This document shows positions 30,400 through 31,620 of a stretch of DNA of 31,620 nucleotides, piece by piece. The translations under genes were made by a program, and so were the position numbers. A model generated the notes under the pieces. It had not been told where the DNA came from and made no database searches. It saw only the letters and a list, made by a program, of their open reading frames with translations. The stretch spans positions 1 to 31,620 of the forward strand of contig DAOVYZ010000002.1 of NCBI GenBank assembly GCA_030635365.1, given 5' to 3'. Source of the stretch: Bacteroidales bacterium. GTDB lineage: Bacteria > Bacteroidota > Bacteroidia > Bacteroidales > UBA12077. Each line of letters begins with the position of its first letter. The first letter of the stretch is position 1.

Positions 30400-31620
30400 A
30401 TGAAAAAAAAAATTACTAACTATTGTTTTAATGCTCACGTGTTTTGTATTTGTTCAAGCACAAAACAAAACTACATGGCATTTTTTAAATGCTGCGAAAA
30501 GTACTCAAAGTGACATTAAATTAGTTAAATCATTAGAAAAAGAAATTGTTGTCCGGTTTAATCAAAATGCTTACGGACTGCAAGAAGTATTAACCCCAAA
30601 AGGTTATGCAAATGTATTAATTAACTCCAAAGGAGTATCAATCCTAAAGAAAGGTGCTCCTGATTTATCACGTTTATCTCAATCAATTATGATTCCGGAT
30701 TATGATGAGATGAAAATTGAAGTAATTAATTCTGATTATATTGAAATCAAAAATGTTGAAATTGCACCTTCAAAAGGGCCAATGTCTCGTAAAATCAATC
30801 CCAAAGATGTACCTTATGAATATGGCCCGGAATATCAAACGGATGCTTTTTTCCCATCTGAAATAGCATATCTTAATGATCCGTATATTATTCGTGATTA
30901 CAGGGGACAGGCAATTACTGTTCAGCCTTATCAATATAATCCAATCAGTAAAATACTAAGAGTTTACAAGGATATTACTGTTCGTATTACTTCAACCGGT
31001 AAAAAAGGCTTAAATACTTTTCAAAGAAGCAAATCAGATGTTCCAACTGATAATGTTTTCGAGCCTATATATAAGAGACGATTCCTGAATTATAAAGAAT
31101 CCGGAAAATATGACAAGTTAGCTGAAAACGGAGGTAGAATGCTAATTATTACACACGATGCTTTTGAAGACGAAATGCAACCTTTTGTTCAGTGGAAAAG
31201 ATCTATCGGGATGCAAGTTGAAATAGTTAGATATTCCACAATTGGAAGCGCTGCCGCTCTTAAAACTTATGTTGAGGATTATTACAACGATAATGGATTA
31301 ACATTTCTTTTATTGGTTGGTGACCATCCACAAATACCAACATTAAAAAGTATTTATTGGACACAAGATGATCCAGATGATCCAGAATCCATACGCTATC
31401 ATTATGCTACTGACAATAAGTATGGTTATATAGTAGGAAATGACCATTATCTTGATATTTTTGTAGGGCGTTTTTCAGCTGAACAGGCTGCTCATGTAAC
31501 CACTATGGTTAATCGTACTTTGTATTACGAAAGAGACATGCCATCAGAGGCTGCTTTTTTAGAAAGAGGTATAGGCATTGCTTCTAATGAAGATGGTAAT
31601 GGAGGAGGTGATCAGGGCGA
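30400..31620 (+). CDS. Gingipain-like C25 cysteine peptidase, frameshifted near the start, partial
   Basis: The main frame (ATG at 30431 onward, open to the window end) matches gingipain R of Porphyromonas. It has a propeptide with VEIAPSKGPMSRKINPKDVPYEYG, FFPSEIAYLNDPYIIRDYRGQ and QYNPISKILRVY, then the start of the peptidase domain with GGRMLIITHDAF, FLLLVGDHPQIP and YGYIVGNDHYLDIFVGRFSAE. The catalytic His and Cys lie beyond the window. The natural start, ATG at 30400, is followed by ten A. Nine A would give MKKKLLTIVLMLTCFVFVQAQ, a fine signal peptide; with ten the frame ends after some 38 codons. Such proteases are typically exported by the type IX system via a C-terminal domain, not visible here. 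A true frameshift, slippage at the A tract, or a sequencing error are all possible. Confidence 0.82.

Noticed and set aside
1..31620. CRISPR array or toxin-antitoxin/defence module
   Set aside because: No regularly spaced short repeats with unique spacers, no cas genes, and no recognisable toxin, restriction or other defence genes were seen.

Overview
The window looks like a piece of a Bacteroidetes (Bacteroidota) chromosome, probably from the Bacteroidales/Marinilabiliales side. The evidence is AT-rich intergenic DNA, -7 promoter boxes of the TAnnTTTG type, an ExbB-(membrane protein)-ExbD-ExbD cluster with a signal-peptide-bearing ExbB, a gingipain-like C25 protease, and small palindromic repeats of the kind common in that phylum. 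I infer the taxonomy from these features; no marker gene was compared.

Layout. (1) 1-5443: the 3' part of one glutamate dehydrogenase gene carrying an in-frame stop, then dprA, an intact gdhA, a TatD-family nuclease and a type I asparaginase, all on the plus strand. (2) 5505-8080: tRNA-Ser(GGA) and the TonB energising cluster. (3) 8274-8669: a small secreted protein of unknown function. (4) 8658-15185, minus strand: a cobalamin unit read from a B12 riboswitch: TonB-dependent receptor, a DUF4430 (transcobalamin-C-like) lipoprotein, a palindromic element, cobQ, cobD, cbiB. (5) 15190-19600, plus strand: an accessory island of poorly characterised genes separated by related repeats, ending in a truncated LytTR-type regulator and a frameshifted cell-wall hydrolase. 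(6) 19634-24057, minus strand: a second B12 riboswitch unit: DUF71/Dph6-like ATPase, btuF, cobO, btuC, btuD. (7) 24084-24727: a DUF3820 protein and tRNA-Arg(UCG), with degenerate extra copies of the tRNA 3' end. (8) 24836-30070: leuS behind a long structured leader, a YitT-family membrane protein and an M23 peptidase with an altered zinc motif. (9) 30400-31620: a gingipain-like peptidase whose reading frame is broken in a run of ten A just after the start codon; it runs off the window.

How the genes fit together. The two riboswitch units make a nearly complete B12 uptake and salvage pathway: outer-membrane capture (receptor plus lipoprotein), periplasmic binding (BtuF), inner-membrane import (BtuCD), adenosylation (CobO), and nucleotide-loop steps (CbiB, CobD, CobQ). 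TonB, which is not seen here, would be energised by an ExbB/ExbD set like the one at 5671-8080. The accessory island sits exactly between the two B12 units.

The most interesting signals are: the repeat-separated, same-strand gene series in the island; an 84-nt multibranched structure inside it; a repeat-derived seven-residue insertion next to the KMSKS loop of LeuRS, from the same repeat family as two hairpins in the leuS leader; different hairpins expanded in the two B12 riboswitches; and four broken or possibly broken genes. No CRISPR array, complete transposase or integrase was seen.
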